Shown here: positions 50,792 to 59,581 of the stretch, in pieces
How the letters are laid out: each line of letters begins with the position of its first letter
Position numbering within the stretch: position 1 is the stretch's first letter
Source of the DNA: Streptomyces phaeofaciens
Lineage (GTDB): Bacteria > Actinomycetota > Actinomycetes > Streptomycetales > Streptomycetaceae
Assembly: GCF_014648915.1 (NCBI RefSeq)
Contig: NZ_BMSA01000001.1
Location: 186,001 to 250,000 of the forward strand
DNA: 64,000 nucleotides
Direction of reading: 5' to 3'
Position numbers and translations under genes: made by a program
The notes under the pieces: model-generated
Told to the model about the DNA's origin: nothing
The model's database searches: none
The model's input: only the letters and a program-made list of their open reading frames with translations

Positions 50792-52827
50792 CGGAGGAAC
50801 GCGGCCGCCACACCCGCGTCGACGGGGACGTGCAGCCCGGTGGTGTGGGTCAGTTCGCCGCCCGTCAGAGCGAACACGGCGTTCGCGACGTGCTCGGGCA
50901 GCACCTCCCGCTTGAGGATGGTCCGCTGCGCGTAGAACTCGCCGAGCTTCTCCTCCTCGATCCCGTAGGTCGCCGCGCGCTGGGCACCCCAGCCGCCGGC
51001 GAAGATCCCGGAGCCGCGGACGACCCCGTCGGGGTTGACCCCGTTGACCCGGATCCCGTGCTCGCCCAGCTCGGCGGCGAGCAGCCGCACCTGGTGGGCC
51101 TGGTCGGCCTTGGTGGCGGAGTAGGCGATGTTGTTCGGCCCGGCGAAGACGGCGTTCTTGGAGGCGATGTAGACGATGTCCCCGCCCAGCTCCTGCGCGA
51201 TCATCACCCGGGCGGCCTCGCGCGAGACGAGGAAGGAGCCGCGGGCCATGATGTCGTGCTGCAGGTCCCAGTCCCTGGCGGACGTCTCCAGCAGCGGCTT
51301 GGAGATCGAGATGCCGGCGTTGTTGACCACGAGGTCGACGCCGCCGAAGGCGAGCGCGGCCGCCCGGAAGGCGTCGGCGATCTGCTCCTCGGAGGTGACG
51401 TCGACGGTGACGGCGACGGCCCTGTCCGCCCCGCCCAGCTCGGCCGCGACGGCGGAGGCGTTCTCGGCGTTCAGATCGGCGACGACCACACAGGCGCCCT
51501 CGGCCGCGAGCCGGTGCGCGACGGCCCTGCCGATCCCGCTGCCCGCACCCGTCACCAGCGCCACCCGGGTGGCCAGCGCCTTCGGCTTCGGCATCCGCCG
51601 GAGCTTGGCCTCCTCCAGCGCCCAGTACTCGATGCGGAACTTCTCCGACTCCTCGATCGGCGCGTACGACGACACCGCCTCGGACCCGCGCATCACGTTG
51701 ATGGCGTTGACGTAGAACTCTCCCGCGACCCGGGCGGTCTGCTTGTCCTTGCCGAAGGAGAACATGCCCACGCCCGGCACCAGCACGATCGCCGGGTCGG
51801 CGCCGCGCATGGCGGGGGAGCCGGGCTCGGCGTGCCGCCGGTAGTAGGCGGCGTACTCCTCGCGGTACGCGGCGTGCAGCTCCTTCAGCCGCGCGACCGC
51901 GTCCTCCACCGGGACGTTCGGCGGCAGGTCCAGGACGAGCGGCCGCACCTTGGTGCGCAGGAAGTGGTCCGGGCAGGAGGTGCCGAGCACGGCGAGCCGG
52001 GGGTGCTCGGCGCGCGCCACGAAGTCGAGGACGACGTCCGAGTCCTGGAAGTGCCCGACCTGCGGGCGGTCCTGGGAGGCGAGGGCGCGCACATACGGCG
52101 CGAGCGCCGCCGCCCGCTCCCGGCGCTCGTCCTCGGGCAGTGCCCGGTAACCCTCGACGACGGGCCCGAAGGGTTCCGCCCTGCCGTGCTCGGCGAGGAA
52201 GGCCTCGGCCGTGCGGATGATGTGCAGCGAGTTGCGCTCGCACTCCTCGGCGGTGTCGCCCCAGGCGGTGATGCCGTGCCCGCCGAGGATCACGCCGATC
52301 GCCCGCGGGTTGGCCGCCTTGACGGCCGCGATGTCCAGACCGAGCTGGAAACCGGGACGGCGCCAGGGCACCCAGGCGACGGTGTCCCCGAAGCACGCGG
52401 CGGTCAGCTTCTCCCCGTCGGCCGCGCAGGCGAGCGCGATGCCGGAGTCCGGGTGGAGGTGGTCCACATGGGCGGCGTCGACGAGCCCGTGCATGGCGGT
52501 GTCGATGGAGGGGGCCGCCCCGCCCTTGCCGTGCAGGCAGTAGTCGAACGCGGCGACCATCTCGTCCTCGTGCTCGACGCCCGGGTACACGTCCTTCAGG
52601 GCGCGCAGCCGGTCCAGCCGCAGCGCGGCGAGCCCCGCCGCGGTGAGCGTCCCGAGATCCCCACCGGACCCCTTCACCCACATCAGCTCGACGTCACCGC
52701 CGGTCACGGTGTCGGTGTCGGTGCCCTTGGCGGAGGTGTTGCCGCCGGCGTAGTTGGTGTTACGGGGATCGGCGCCGAGCCGGTGGGACCGGGCGAGGAG
52801 CGCGGCGGCTTCGGGGTGGGTGGTCAT
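50788..52827 (-). CDS. Bifunctional rhamnulose-1-phosphate aldolase / short-chain dehydrogenase
   Basis: 679 residues. An N-terminal class II aldolase domain (about 1-400: GGNTSAKG, VDHLHPDSG with the metal His pair, GGHGITAWG) is fused to a short-chain dehydrogenase (about 430-679: VTGAGSGIGRAVA, NNAGIS, YSATKADQAH with Tyr-xxx-Lys). It splits rhamnulose 1-phosphate into dihydroxyacetone phosphate and L-lactaldehyde and oxidises the lactaldehyde to L-lactate. Matches the RhaEW type. AAGGAA precedes ATG 52827. Confidence 0.95.
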   Translation of the reverse strand: MTTHPEAAALLARSHRLGADPRNTNYAGGNTSAKGTDTDTVTGGDVELMWVKGSGGDLGTLTAAGLAALRLDRLRALKDVYPGVEHEDEMVAAFDYCLHGKGGAAPSIDTAMHGLVDAAHVDHLHPDSGIALACAADGEKLTAACFGDTVAWVPWRRPGFQLGLDIAAVKAANPRAIGVILGGHGITAWGDTAEECERNSLHIIRTAEAFLAEHGRAEPFGPVVEGYRALPEDERRERAAALAPYVRALASQDRPQVGHFQDSDVVLDFVARAEHPRLAVLGTSCPDHFLRTKVRPLVLDLPPNVPVEDAVARLKELHAAYREEYAAYYRRHAEPGSPAMRGADPAIVLVPGVGMFSFGKDKQTARVAGEFYVNAINVMRGSEAVSSYAPIEESEKFRIEYWALEEAKLRRMPKPKALATRVALVTGAGSGIGRAVAHRLAAEGACVVVADLNAENASAVAAELGGADRAVAVTVDVTSEEQIADAFRAAALAFGGVDLVVNNAGISISKPLLETSARDWDLQHDIMARGSFLVSREAARVMIAQELGGDIVYIASKNAVFAGPNNIAYSATKADQAHQVRLLAAELGEHGIRVNGVNPDGVVRGSGIFAGGWGAQRAATYGIEEEKLGEFYAQRTILKREVLPEHVANAVFALTGGELTHTTGLHVPVDAGVAAAFLR

Positions 52828-52861
52828 GCGGATTCCTTACTTCTGGAACGTGGGTGACAGA

Positions 52862-52941
52862 GCGCGCCCCCAAGGGGCGCGGGGCCGTATCGATTTGCGG
52901 CTCCCGCCGTGCGGGCGCGACCGGCCACGACGGGCCCGCAG
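52862..52941. repeat. Streptomyces-type intergenic hairpin repeat inside the rha operon
   Basis: CGCGCCCC-CAA-GGGGCGCG (52863-52881) and GCGGGC/GCCCGC (52911-52939) form two hairpins around a TATCGATTTGCGGCTCC segment. I recall this layout as a dispersed intergenic repeat of Streptomyces genomes; copy number cannot be checked here. It separates rhaI from the aldolase gene. Confidence 0.55.
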
Positions 52942-52969
52942 TCCGCGACGGACAGGTCCAGGCGGACGC

Positions 52970-54148
52970 TCACGCCCCCCATCCCGCCTGCTCCCCGCCG
53001 ACCCGCTCGGCAACGATCTTCTCCGCCCACCCGGACCGCCGGTACGCACCGATGGGCTCGGGGTCCAGTCCCATCTCGTCCCGCACCTCACGCAGCAGCG
53101 GACGCACGTCCGTGTTGTACGCGTCCATCACCACCGCGTTGGCCTCCAGCACGTCCCCGGACGCCTGCGCGGCGGCCAGCGCCGACCGGTCGACCAGCAG
53201 CGCCTTGGCGGTGGCCTCCTGCACGTTCATCACGGAACGGATGATCGCCGGGATCTTCGCCTCGATGTTGTGGCACTGGTCCAGCATGAACGCCACGTCG
53301 GAGGTGAAGCCGCCGCCGCGCACCACCTCGTACATGATCCGGAACAGCTGGAAGGGGTCGGCGGCGCCCACCATGAGGTCGTCGTCGGCGTAGAACCGCG
53401 AATTGAAGTCGAACCCGCCGAGCTTCCCCTCGCGCAGCAGGGTGGCGACGATGAACTCGATGTTGGTGCCGGGAGCGTGGTGCCCGGTGTCGACGACGAC
53501 CTGTGCCTTCGGCCCCAGCTTCAGACAGTGGGCGTAGGCCGTCCCCCAGTCCGGGACGTCGGTCGCGTAGAAGGCCGGCTCGAAGAACTTGTACTCCAGC
53601 AGCATCCGCTGCCCGTCCCCGAGCCGCGCGTACACCTCGGCGAGGCCCTCGGCGAGACGGTCCTGGCGGGCCCGGAGGTCGTCCTGGCCGGGATAGTTCG
53701 TGCCGTCGGCGAACCACAGCTTCAGATCGGCGGAGCCGGTCGCGTCCATGATGTCGACGCACTCCAGCAGATGGCCGACGGCCTTGCGCCGTACCGACGC
53801 CTCCGGGTGGCAGATGCTGCCCAGCTTGTAGTCGTCGTCCTGGAAGGTGTTGGAGTTGATCGCCCCCAGCCGCACCCCCCGGTCCTCGGCATGTTTCGCA
53901 AGTGCGGAGTAGTCCTCCACCTTGTCCCACGGGATGTGCAGGGACACGGTCGGGGCCACCCCGGTGAACGCGTGCACCTGTGCCGCGTCGTCCAGCTTCT
54001 CCACGGGTGTGCGCGGGACGCCCGCTTGCGCGAACACCTTGAAACGGGTCCCCGAGTTCCCGTACGCCCACGACGGCGTCTCGACGGCCTGGGTCTTCAG
54101 CGCGGCCTTCGCCGCGGCGAGATCGGTCACTTCGGGCTCCTGTGACAT
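52970..54148 (-). CDS. rhaI: L-rhamnose isomerase
   Basis: 392 residues, RhaI family of actinobacteria (TIM barrel, metal-dependent). HIPWD, NSNTFQDDDYKLGSICHP, LEYKFFEPAFYATDVPDWG, DTGHHAPGTN and DFNSRFYADDDLM carry the Glu/Asp/His metal ligands. It turns L-rhamnose into L-rhamnulose. First gene of the leftward operon from the promoter at 54188-54216. Confidence 0.95.
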   Translation of the reverse strand: MSQEPEVTDLAAAKAALKTQAVETPSWAYGNSGTRFKVFAQAGVPRTPVEKLDDAAQVHAFTGVAPTVSLHIPWDKVEDYSALAKHAEDRGVRLGAINSNTFQDDDYKLGSICHPEASVRRKAVGHLLECVDIMDATGSADLKLWFADGTNYPGQDDLRARQDRLAEGLAEVYARLGDGQRMLLEYKFFEPAFYATDVPDWGTAYAHCLKLGPKAQVVVDTGHHAPGTNIEFIVATLLREGKLGGFDFNSRFYADDDLMVGAADPFQLFRIMYEVVRGGGFTSDVAFMLDQCHNIEAKIPAIIRSVMNVQEATAKALLVDRSALAAAQASGDVLEANAVVMDAYNTDVRPLLREVRDEMGLDPEPIGAYRRSGWAEKIVAERVGGEQAGWGA

Positions 54149-54168
54149 CGGTCCGGACCACTGCCGGA

Positions 54169-54216
54169 TGAAACGATTCAGAACGGGAAGCTATGAGCCT
54201 GCCGGAAGAGTGTCAA
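54169..54216 (-). promoter_or_regulatory. rhaI promoter with TGAAAC operator
   Basis: On the minus strand TTGACA (54211-54216), a 17-base gap, TAGCTT (54188-54193). The palindrome-like TGAAACGATTCA (54169-54180) starts 7 bases past the -10, so a bound LacI repressor would block the start of transcription. Confidence 0.8.
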
Positions 54217-54265
54217 GCCCTTCGGTCAGGGCTGTTCTCCGTGACCGCCGCGTGACCTTCGGCTA

Positions 54266-54280
54266 TCGAAAACTTTTCGA
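54266..54280. promoter_or_regulatory. TCGAAAACTTTTCGA palindrome mid-way between the two rha promoters
   Basis: Perfect 15-base dyad (TCGAAAA-C-TTTTCGA) 11 bases upstream of the rightward -35 and 50 bases upstream of the leftward -35. Its arms differ from the TGAAAC sites, so a second regulator or an activator is plausible. Confidence 0.6.
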
Positions 54281-54290
54281 GACGGACCCA

Positions 54291-54346
54291 TTGACGTGAC
54301 ATGCCCGCCATGCCTAACGTCCCGGCAATCCAGTTGAAACCTTTCA
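54291..54346 (+). promoter_or_regulatory. Transport operon promoter with TGAAAC operator
   Basis: TTGACG (54291-54296), 18-base gap, TAACGT (54315-54320). The palindrome TGAAACCTTTCA (54335-54346) lies 14 bases past the -10. Together with the leftward promoter it makes a symmetric divergent control region. Confidence 0.75.
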
Positions 54347-54402
54347 CGACGCCGTGACAGCCCCTCGGGGCCCCGTCCGAGGGCGTCGTCGAGGAGCCAC
54401 TC

Positions 54403-55920
54403 ATGACCCACCCGTCCGACACGGGACCGGCCCCGGTGCTGGCGCTGCGGGACGTCTCCAAGTCCTTCGGCGCCGTACGCGCCCTGCGGGGCGTCTCCCT
54501 GGAGCTGTTCCCCGGCGAGGTGCACGCCCTCGCCGGCGAGAACGGCGCGGGCAAGTCGACCCTCATCAAGACCCTCGCCGGGGTGCACCGACCGGACGCC
54601 GGCCAGGTGCTGCTCGACGGCGAGCCCGTCGTCTTCCACGGTCCCGGCGACGCCCGCGACGCCGGCATCGCCGTGATCTACCAGGAACCCACGCTCTTCC
54701 CCGACCTTTCGATCGCCGAGAACATCTTCATGGGCCGCCAGCCCCGGCGGGCGCTGGGCCGGATCGACCACCGGGCCACCCACGCGGCCACCGCCGCGCT
54801 GATGCGGCGCCTGGGCGTCGACCTCGACCCCGACCGTCCGGCGCGCGGTCTGTCCATCGCCGACCAGCAGATCGTGGAGATCGCCAAGGCACTCTCCTTC
54901 GAGGCCCGTGTCCTGATCATGGACGAGCCGACCGCCGCCCTCACCGGAAGCGAGGTCGCCCGCCTCTTCGGCGTGGTGCGCACCCTGCGCGAACAGGGCG
55001 CGGCCGTCCTGTTCATCTCGCACCGGCTGGAGGAGATCTTCGAGATCTGCGGCCGGGTGACCACCCTGCGCGACGGCGCCTGGATCGCCTGCGAGCCCGT
55101 CGCGGGCATGACCGAGGACGACCTGGTCCGCCGTATGGTCGGCCGCGACCTCGACGAGCTGTACCCCAAGCAGGACGTCACCCCGGGCGAGATCGCCCTC
55201 AGCGTCCGCCGGCTCACCCGGGAGGGCGTCTTCACCGACGTCTCCTTCGAGGTCCGGCGCGGCGAGATCGTCGGCCTCGCCGGACTGGTCGGCGCCGGCC
55301 GCACCGAGGTCGCCCGCGCGGTCTTCGGCATCGACCGCTGGGACGCCGGCGAGGTCTCCGTGGACGGCAGGGCCCTGGTCAACGGCGCCCCCTCCACCGC
55401 GATGGCCGCGGGCCTCGCCCTGGTCCCCGAGGACCGGCGCGCCCAGGGCCTGGTGATGGACATGTCCATCGAGCGGAACATCGGCCTCACCGGCCTGCGG
55501 ACGACCGTCAAGGGCGGCCTGATGGACCGGGGCGCCGAGCGCAGCCGGTCCCTGGACTGGGCCGTCAAGCTCCAGGTGAAGTACGCCCGGATCGCCGACA
55601 CCGTCAACACGCTGTCCGGCGGCAACCAGCAGAAGGTCGTCCTCGCCAAGTGGCTGGCGACCAGCCCCAAGGTGCTGATCGTCGACGAGCCCACCCGCGG
55701 CATCGACGTCGGCACCAAGGCCGAGGTCCACCGGCTGCTCAGCGAGCTGGCCGCCGACGGCGTCGCCGTCCTGATGATCTCCTCCGACCTGCCCGAGATC
55801 CTCGGCATGGCCGACCGCGTGCTGGTGATGCACGAGGGCCGGCTCGCCGCCGAGATCCCCCGCTCCGACGCCACCGAGGAAACCGTGATGGCCGCAGCCA
55901 CCGGGAGGGCCGCCGCATGA
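54403..55920 (+). CDS. rhaT: Rhamnose ABC importer, ATPase (two nucleotide-binding domains)
   Basis: 505 residues. First domain Walker A is GENGAGKS (45-52) with [10 protein letters not shown]; the second domain has a degenerate Walker A (GLVGAGRTE) and [14 protein letters not shown]. This is the CUT2 (RbsA-type) arrangement. Function from the locus: energises L-rhamnose uptake with the two permeases. GAGGAG precedes the ATG. Confidence 0.9.
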   Translation: MTHPSDTGPAPVLALRDVSKSFGAVRALRGVSLELFPGEVHALAGENGAGKSTLIKTLAGVHRPDAGQVLLDGEPVVFHGPGDARDAGIAVIYQEPTLFPDLSIAENIFMGRQPRRALGRIDHRATHAATAALMRRLGVDLDPDRPARGLSIADQQIVEIAKALSFEARVLIMDEPTAALTGSEVARLFGVVRTLREQGAAVLFISHRLEEIFEICGRVTTLRDGAWIACEPVAGMTEDDLVRRMVGRDLDELYPKQDVTPGEIALSVRRLTREGVFTDVSFEVRRGEIVGLAGLVGAGRTEVARAVFGIDRWDAGEVSVDGRALVNGAPSTAMAAGLALVPEDRRAQGLVMDMSIERNIGLTGLRTTVKGGLMDRGAERSRSLDWAVKLQVKYARIADTVNTLSGGNQQKVVLAKWLATSPKVLIVDEPTRGIDVGTKAEVHRLLSELAADGVAVLMISSDLPEILGMADRVLVMHEGRLAAEIPRSDATEETVMAAATGRAAA

Positions 55921-56987
55921 CGGTGACCACTCCTGACCAGGCCCCCGCCGCCGAGGTGCCCGCATCCAGCGGCACCCGGCTCGTCGACCGCGTCTTCAAG
56001 ATGCGCGAACTCGCCATCCTGGTCGTCTTCCTGGTGATGATCGCCGTCACCCAGGCCGGCAACAGCGAGTTCCTCTCCGAGCAGGGCATCAAGGACCTGC
56101 TGCTGAACGCGACCATCCTGGTGCTGGTCGCCACCGGCCAGTCCCTGGTCGTGATCACCCGGAACGTCGACCTGTCGGTCGGCTCCACCCTCGGCATCAG
56201 CGCCTTCGCCGCCGGCACCTATCTGCACGGCGGCGGCAACCCGGTGATGGCGATCATGCTGGCGGTCCTGCTCGGCGTCGGCTGCGGCCTCCTCAACGGC
56301 CTGCTGGTCAGCCTCGGCCAGGTGCCCGCCCTCGTCGTCACCCTCGGCACGCTCTACATCATCCGGGGCATCGACTCCGTCTGGGTCGGCTCCCGGCAGA
56401 TCACCGCGGCCGACCTGCCCGGCTCCTTCGTCGACTTCGGCGCCGGCGGCCTGAGCGCCGTGCCCTACCTCGCGCTGATCGCGCTCGCCGTGCTCATCGC
56501 CACCGCCTACTACCTCAAGCACTTCGGCGGCGGCCGAGAGCTGTACGCCCTCGGCTCCAACCCCGAAGCCGCCCGGCTCGCCGGCATCCCGGTGCGCAAG
56601 CGGATCCTCGCCGCCTACACCTTCTGCGGCGGCCTCGCCGGCCTGGCCGGCGCGCTGTACCTGGCCCGGTTCGGCAACGTCGACTCCGGGACCGGCAACG
56701 GGTACGAACTCACCGTCGTCAGCGCGGTCGTGGTCGGCGGTGTCGTCTTCACCGGCGGCTCCGGCAGCGTCTACGGGGCCGCCCTCGGCGCCCTGCTCCT
56801 CACCTCCATCAACAGCGTCCTGCCCGCGCTCGGTGTCAGCTCGGTCTGGGTGCTCGCCATCAACGGCGTCCTGCTCCTGCTCGCGATCGCGGTCGACCGG
56901 ATCGTGGCGCTGCGGGTGGCGGCCGCCCTGAAGAAGAAGTCGGCCTCCGCGAGGTCGGCCGCACAGAAGGGGGAGCCCCGTGTCTGA
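55917..56987 (+). CDS. rhaP: Rhamnose ABC importer, permease 1
   Basis: 356 residues, RbsC-type with about 8-10 membrane helices, and [24 protein letters not shown] plus [22 protein letters not shown], the ATPase-contact loop. Overlaps the ATPase stop (ATGA). Confidence 0.9.
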   Translation: MTVTTPDQAPAAEVPASSGTRLVDRVFKMRELAILVVFLVMIAVTQAGNSEFLSEQGIKDLLLNATILVLVATGQSLVVITRNVDLSVGSTLGISAFAAGTYLHGGGNPVMAIMLAVLLGVGCGLLNGLLVSLGQVPALVVTLGTLYIIRGIDSVWVGSRQITAADLPGSFVDFGAGGLSAVPYLALIALAVLIATAYYLKHFGGGRELYALGSNPEAARLAGIPVRKRILAAYTFCGGLAGLAGALYLARFGNVDSGTGNGYELTVVSAVVVGGVVFTGGSGSVYGAALGALLLTSINSVLPALGVSSVWVLAINGVLLLLAIAVDRIVALRVAAALKKKSASARSAAQKGEPRV

Positions 56988-57996
56988 GCCCGGATTCCTC
57001 GCGCATCGTGCGATCCGCTGGTCCGCCCTCAGGTGGGACGGGGCGGTGGGCGCCGTGCTGATCGTCCTGCTCCTGCTGTCCTTCTCCTTCGTGGACGGCT
57101 TCGGCAACTCCCTCAACCTGTCGTTCCTGATCGGCAACACCCTGCCCATCGCGCTCATCGCCCTGCCGATGACCCTGCTGGTGGTCTCCGGCGAGATCGA
57201 TCTCTCCGTCGCCTCCACGGCCGGCCTGTCCGGCGCGGTCATGGGCGCCCTGTGGAACCAGGGCATGACCATCGAGACGATCATCCCGCTCTGCCTGCTG
57301 CTCGGCGCGGTGTGCGGACTGATCAACGGCCTGCTCGTCACCCGTCTCGGGCTGCCGTCCCTCGCCGTCACCATCGGCACCATGGCCGCCTACCGGGGCA
57401 TCGCACAGATCGTGCTCGGCTCCGACGCGGTCACCGACTTCCCCACCCAGTACCTGGACTTCGCGGCCGGACGCCTCGGGGACACGTTCCTCCCGCAGGC
57501 CGTGCTGCCCTTCGTCGTCCTGCTCGCGATCGCCGTGGTCGTCCTGCACGCCACCCCGTTCGGCCGCTCGCTCTTCGCGATCGGCGCCGGCGAGGAGGCG
57601 GCCCGGTTCGCCGGCATCAGGGTCAAGCGGCAGAAGCTGATCCTCTTCACGGTGACGGGCCTGATGGCTTCGCTCACCGGGATCTTCTGGGCGCTGCACT
57701 ACGCGAGCGCCCGCTACGACAACGCCACCGGCCTCGAACTCTCCGTCATCGCCGCCGTGCTGCTCGGCGGTATCGACTTCGACGGGGGCAAGGGCACCCT
57801 CGGCGGCGCGATCGCGGGAGTCTTCCTGCTCGGCGCCGCGCAGAACGTGATGAGTCTGAAGGACGTCTCCGCCCAGTCGCAGATCGTCGTCACCGGCGTC
57901 CTGCTCGTCGTCTCCGTGCTCGGCCCCCGGGTCGCACGCCAGATCTCCGTCGCACGGGCGGGCCGCAGAGCCGCCGCCTCGACGCCGACGGCATAA
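56980..57996 (+). CDS. rhaQ: Rhamnose ABC importer, permease 2
   Basis: 338 residues, RbsC-type, with EIDLSVASTAGLSGAVMGALW and AARFAGIRVKRQKLILFTVTGL. GTG start 56980 overlaps permease 1 by 8 bases. Two different permeases in one importer are typical of CUT2 rhamnose systems. Confidence 0.9.
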   Translation: MSEPGFLAHRAIRWSALRWDGAVGAVLIVLLLLSFSFVDGFGNSLNLSFLIGNTLPIALIALPMTLLVVSGEIDLSVASTAGLSGAVMGALWNQGMTIETIIPLCLLLGAVCGLINGLLVTRLGLPSLAVTIGTMAAYRGIAQIVLGSDAVTDFPTQYLDFAAGRLGDTFLPQAVLPFVVLLAIAVVVLHATPFGRSLFAIGAGEEAARFAGIRVKRQKLILFTVTGLMASLTGIFWALHYASARYDNATGLELSVIAAVLLGGIDFDGGKGTLGGAIAGVFLLGAAQNVMSLKDVSAQSQIVVTGVLLVVSVLGPRVARQISVARAGRRAAASTPTA

Positions 57997-58031
57997 CCCC
58001 GCTTCGCTCACCCTCGTAAAGGAACCCCGTG

Positions 58032-59117
58032 ATGCGCAAGTCATCCCTCCGTCGTGCCTGCGCGGCCCTCGCCGCCGTCTCCTCCCTCGCCCTGGCCGCC
58101 ACCGCCTGCGGCGGCACCACCAAGGAGGACGTGAAGAACGAGAGCACCGGCTCCGCCGTCTCCTCCGGCAAGGCCGACCCGAACGCGGCCACCAAGAAGG
58201 GCCTGACCGTCGGCTTCCTGCCCAAGGCGGTCAACAACCCCTACTTCACCTCCGCCGACAAGGGCGGCGAGGCCGCGCTGAAGGAGCTGGGCTCCAGCTA
58301 CAAGGAGGTCGGGACGTCCAGCGCGACCGACACGTCCGGGCAGGTGTCGTACGTCAACACCCTCACCCAGCAGCAGGTCGACGCGATGGCCGTGTCCGCG
58401 CAGGACCCGGGTGCCCTGTGCACCGCGCTCAAGCAGGCCATGAGCAACGGCATCAAGGTCGTCACCTACGACTCCGACACCAACCCCGAGTGCCGCAACG
58501 CCTTCGTCTCGCAGGCCTCCGCCGAGGACCTGGGCCGTACCGAGGTGCAGCTGCTCGCCGAGCAGATCGGCTACAAGGGCGAGATCGCGATCCTGTCCGC
58601 CGCGCAGACCGCGACCAACCAGAACACCTGGATCGAGTTCATGAAGGACGAACTCAAGGACGCCAAGTACAAGGACATCAAGCTCGTCAAGGTCGCGTAC
58701 GGCAACGACGAGGCCCAGCAGTCCTTCCAGCAGACCCAGGGCCTGCTCCAGGAGTACCCGAACCTGAAGGGGATCATCTCCCCGACCACCGTCGGCATCA
58801 AGGCCGCCGCGCAGTACCTCTCGGGCTCCAAGTACAAGGGCAAGGTCAAGCTGACCGGCCTCGGCACCCCCAACGACATGCGCAAGTACGTCAAGAACGG
58901 CACCGTCGAGGGCTTCGAGCTGTGGGACCCGGCGAAGCTCGGCGAGCTGGCCTCCCGTACCGCCGTCGCGCTGGTCTCCGGCCAGATCACCGGCAAGGAG
59001 GGCGAGACCTTCACCGCCGGCGACATGGGCTCGTACACCATCGGCAAGGACGGTGTGATCAGCCTCGGCAAGCCGACCGTGTTCGACGCCAAGAACATCG
59101 ACCAGTTCAACTTCTGA
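58032..59117 (+). CDS. rhaS: Rhamnose-binding lipoprotein
   Basis: 361 residues. Signal peptide ends in lipobox LAATAC, so the mature protein is anchored outside the membrane. The rest is a periplasmic-binding-protein-like sugar fold (NPYFTSADKGGEAALKELG, DSDTNPECRNAFVSQ). An in-frame GTG one codon earlier (58029) is possible. AAAGGA marks the site. Confidence 0.92.
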   Translation: MRKSSLRRACAALAAVSSLALAATACGGTTKEDVKNESTGSAVSSGKADPNAATKKGLTVGFLPKAVNNPYFTSADKGGEAALKELGSSYKEVGTSSATDTSGQVSYVNTLTQQQVDAMAVSAQDPGALCTALKQAMSNGIKVVTYDSDTNPECRNAFVSQASAEDLGRTEVQLLAEQIGYKGEIAILSAAQTATNQNTWIEFMKDELKDAKYKDIKLVKVAYGNDEAQQSFQQTQGLLQEYPNLKGIISPTTVGIKAAAQYLSGSKYKGKVKLTGLGTPNDMRKYVKNGTVEGFELWDPAKLGELASRTAVALVSGQITGKEGETFTAGDMGSYTIGKDGVISLGKPTVFDAKNIDQFNF

Positions 59118-59148
59118 GCCTCCTCACCCCCACCGGGAGCGGTACTTC

Positions 59149-59469
59149 ATGCAGCGCGTCTGTTTCCTGCTCAAGGTCCGACAGGACCGCCTCGCCGAGT
59201 ACCGCGACCGCCACGCCGCCGTGTGGCCGGAGATGCTCGAAGCTCTCTCGGCCACCGGCTGGCACAACTACTCGCTCTTCCTGAGAGACGACGGACTGCT
59301 CGTCGGCTATCTGGAGACCGACGACTTCGAGGCCGCGCTCGCCGGCATGGAGGCCACCGACGTCAACGCCCGCTGGCAGGCGCAGATGTCGCCCTTCTTC
59401 GAGTCCCTCGACGGATCCCGCCCCGACGAGGCGATGAGACCGCTCACCGAGGTGTTCCACCTCGCCTGA
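59149..59469 (+). CDS. rhaM: L-rhamnose mutarotase
   Basis: 106 residues, RhaM/YiiL family: MQRVCFLLKVRQDRLAEYRDRHAAVWPEM, GWHNYSLFL and the WQAQMSPFF end. It equilibrates alpha and beta rhamnose for the isomerase. GGGAG precedes ATG 59149. Confidence 0.95.
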   Translation: MQRVCFLLKVRQDRLAEYRDRHAAVWPEMLEALSATGWHNYSLFLRDDGLLVGYLETDDFEAALAGMEATDVNARWQAQMSPFFESLDGSRPDEAMRPLTEVFHLA

Positions 59470-59482
59470 ACACCCCCGCCCC

Positions 59483-59538
59483 CGTCCCCTCCCGCCCGAC
59501 CCCGCACCCCCGTCCCCTCCCGCCCGACCCCGCACCCC
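59483..59538. repeat. Exact 28-bp tandem duplication
   Basis: Two identical 28-base copies (59483-59510, 59511-59538), C-rich on this strand and G-rich on the other with several G3-G4 runs. Lies between rhaM and the BNR gene. Confidence 0.9.
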
Positions 59539-59581
59539 ACCCGCTCGCTCCTCCCCCTCGCCGACGATGGAGTCCCCCGAG

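Noticed and set aside
49253..52681. One 1142-residue reading frame covering rhaB and most of the aldolase gene
   Set aside because: Only the rhaB part is real; the rest is an alternative frame of the aldolase-dehydrogenase gene, which has clear domains in its own frame.
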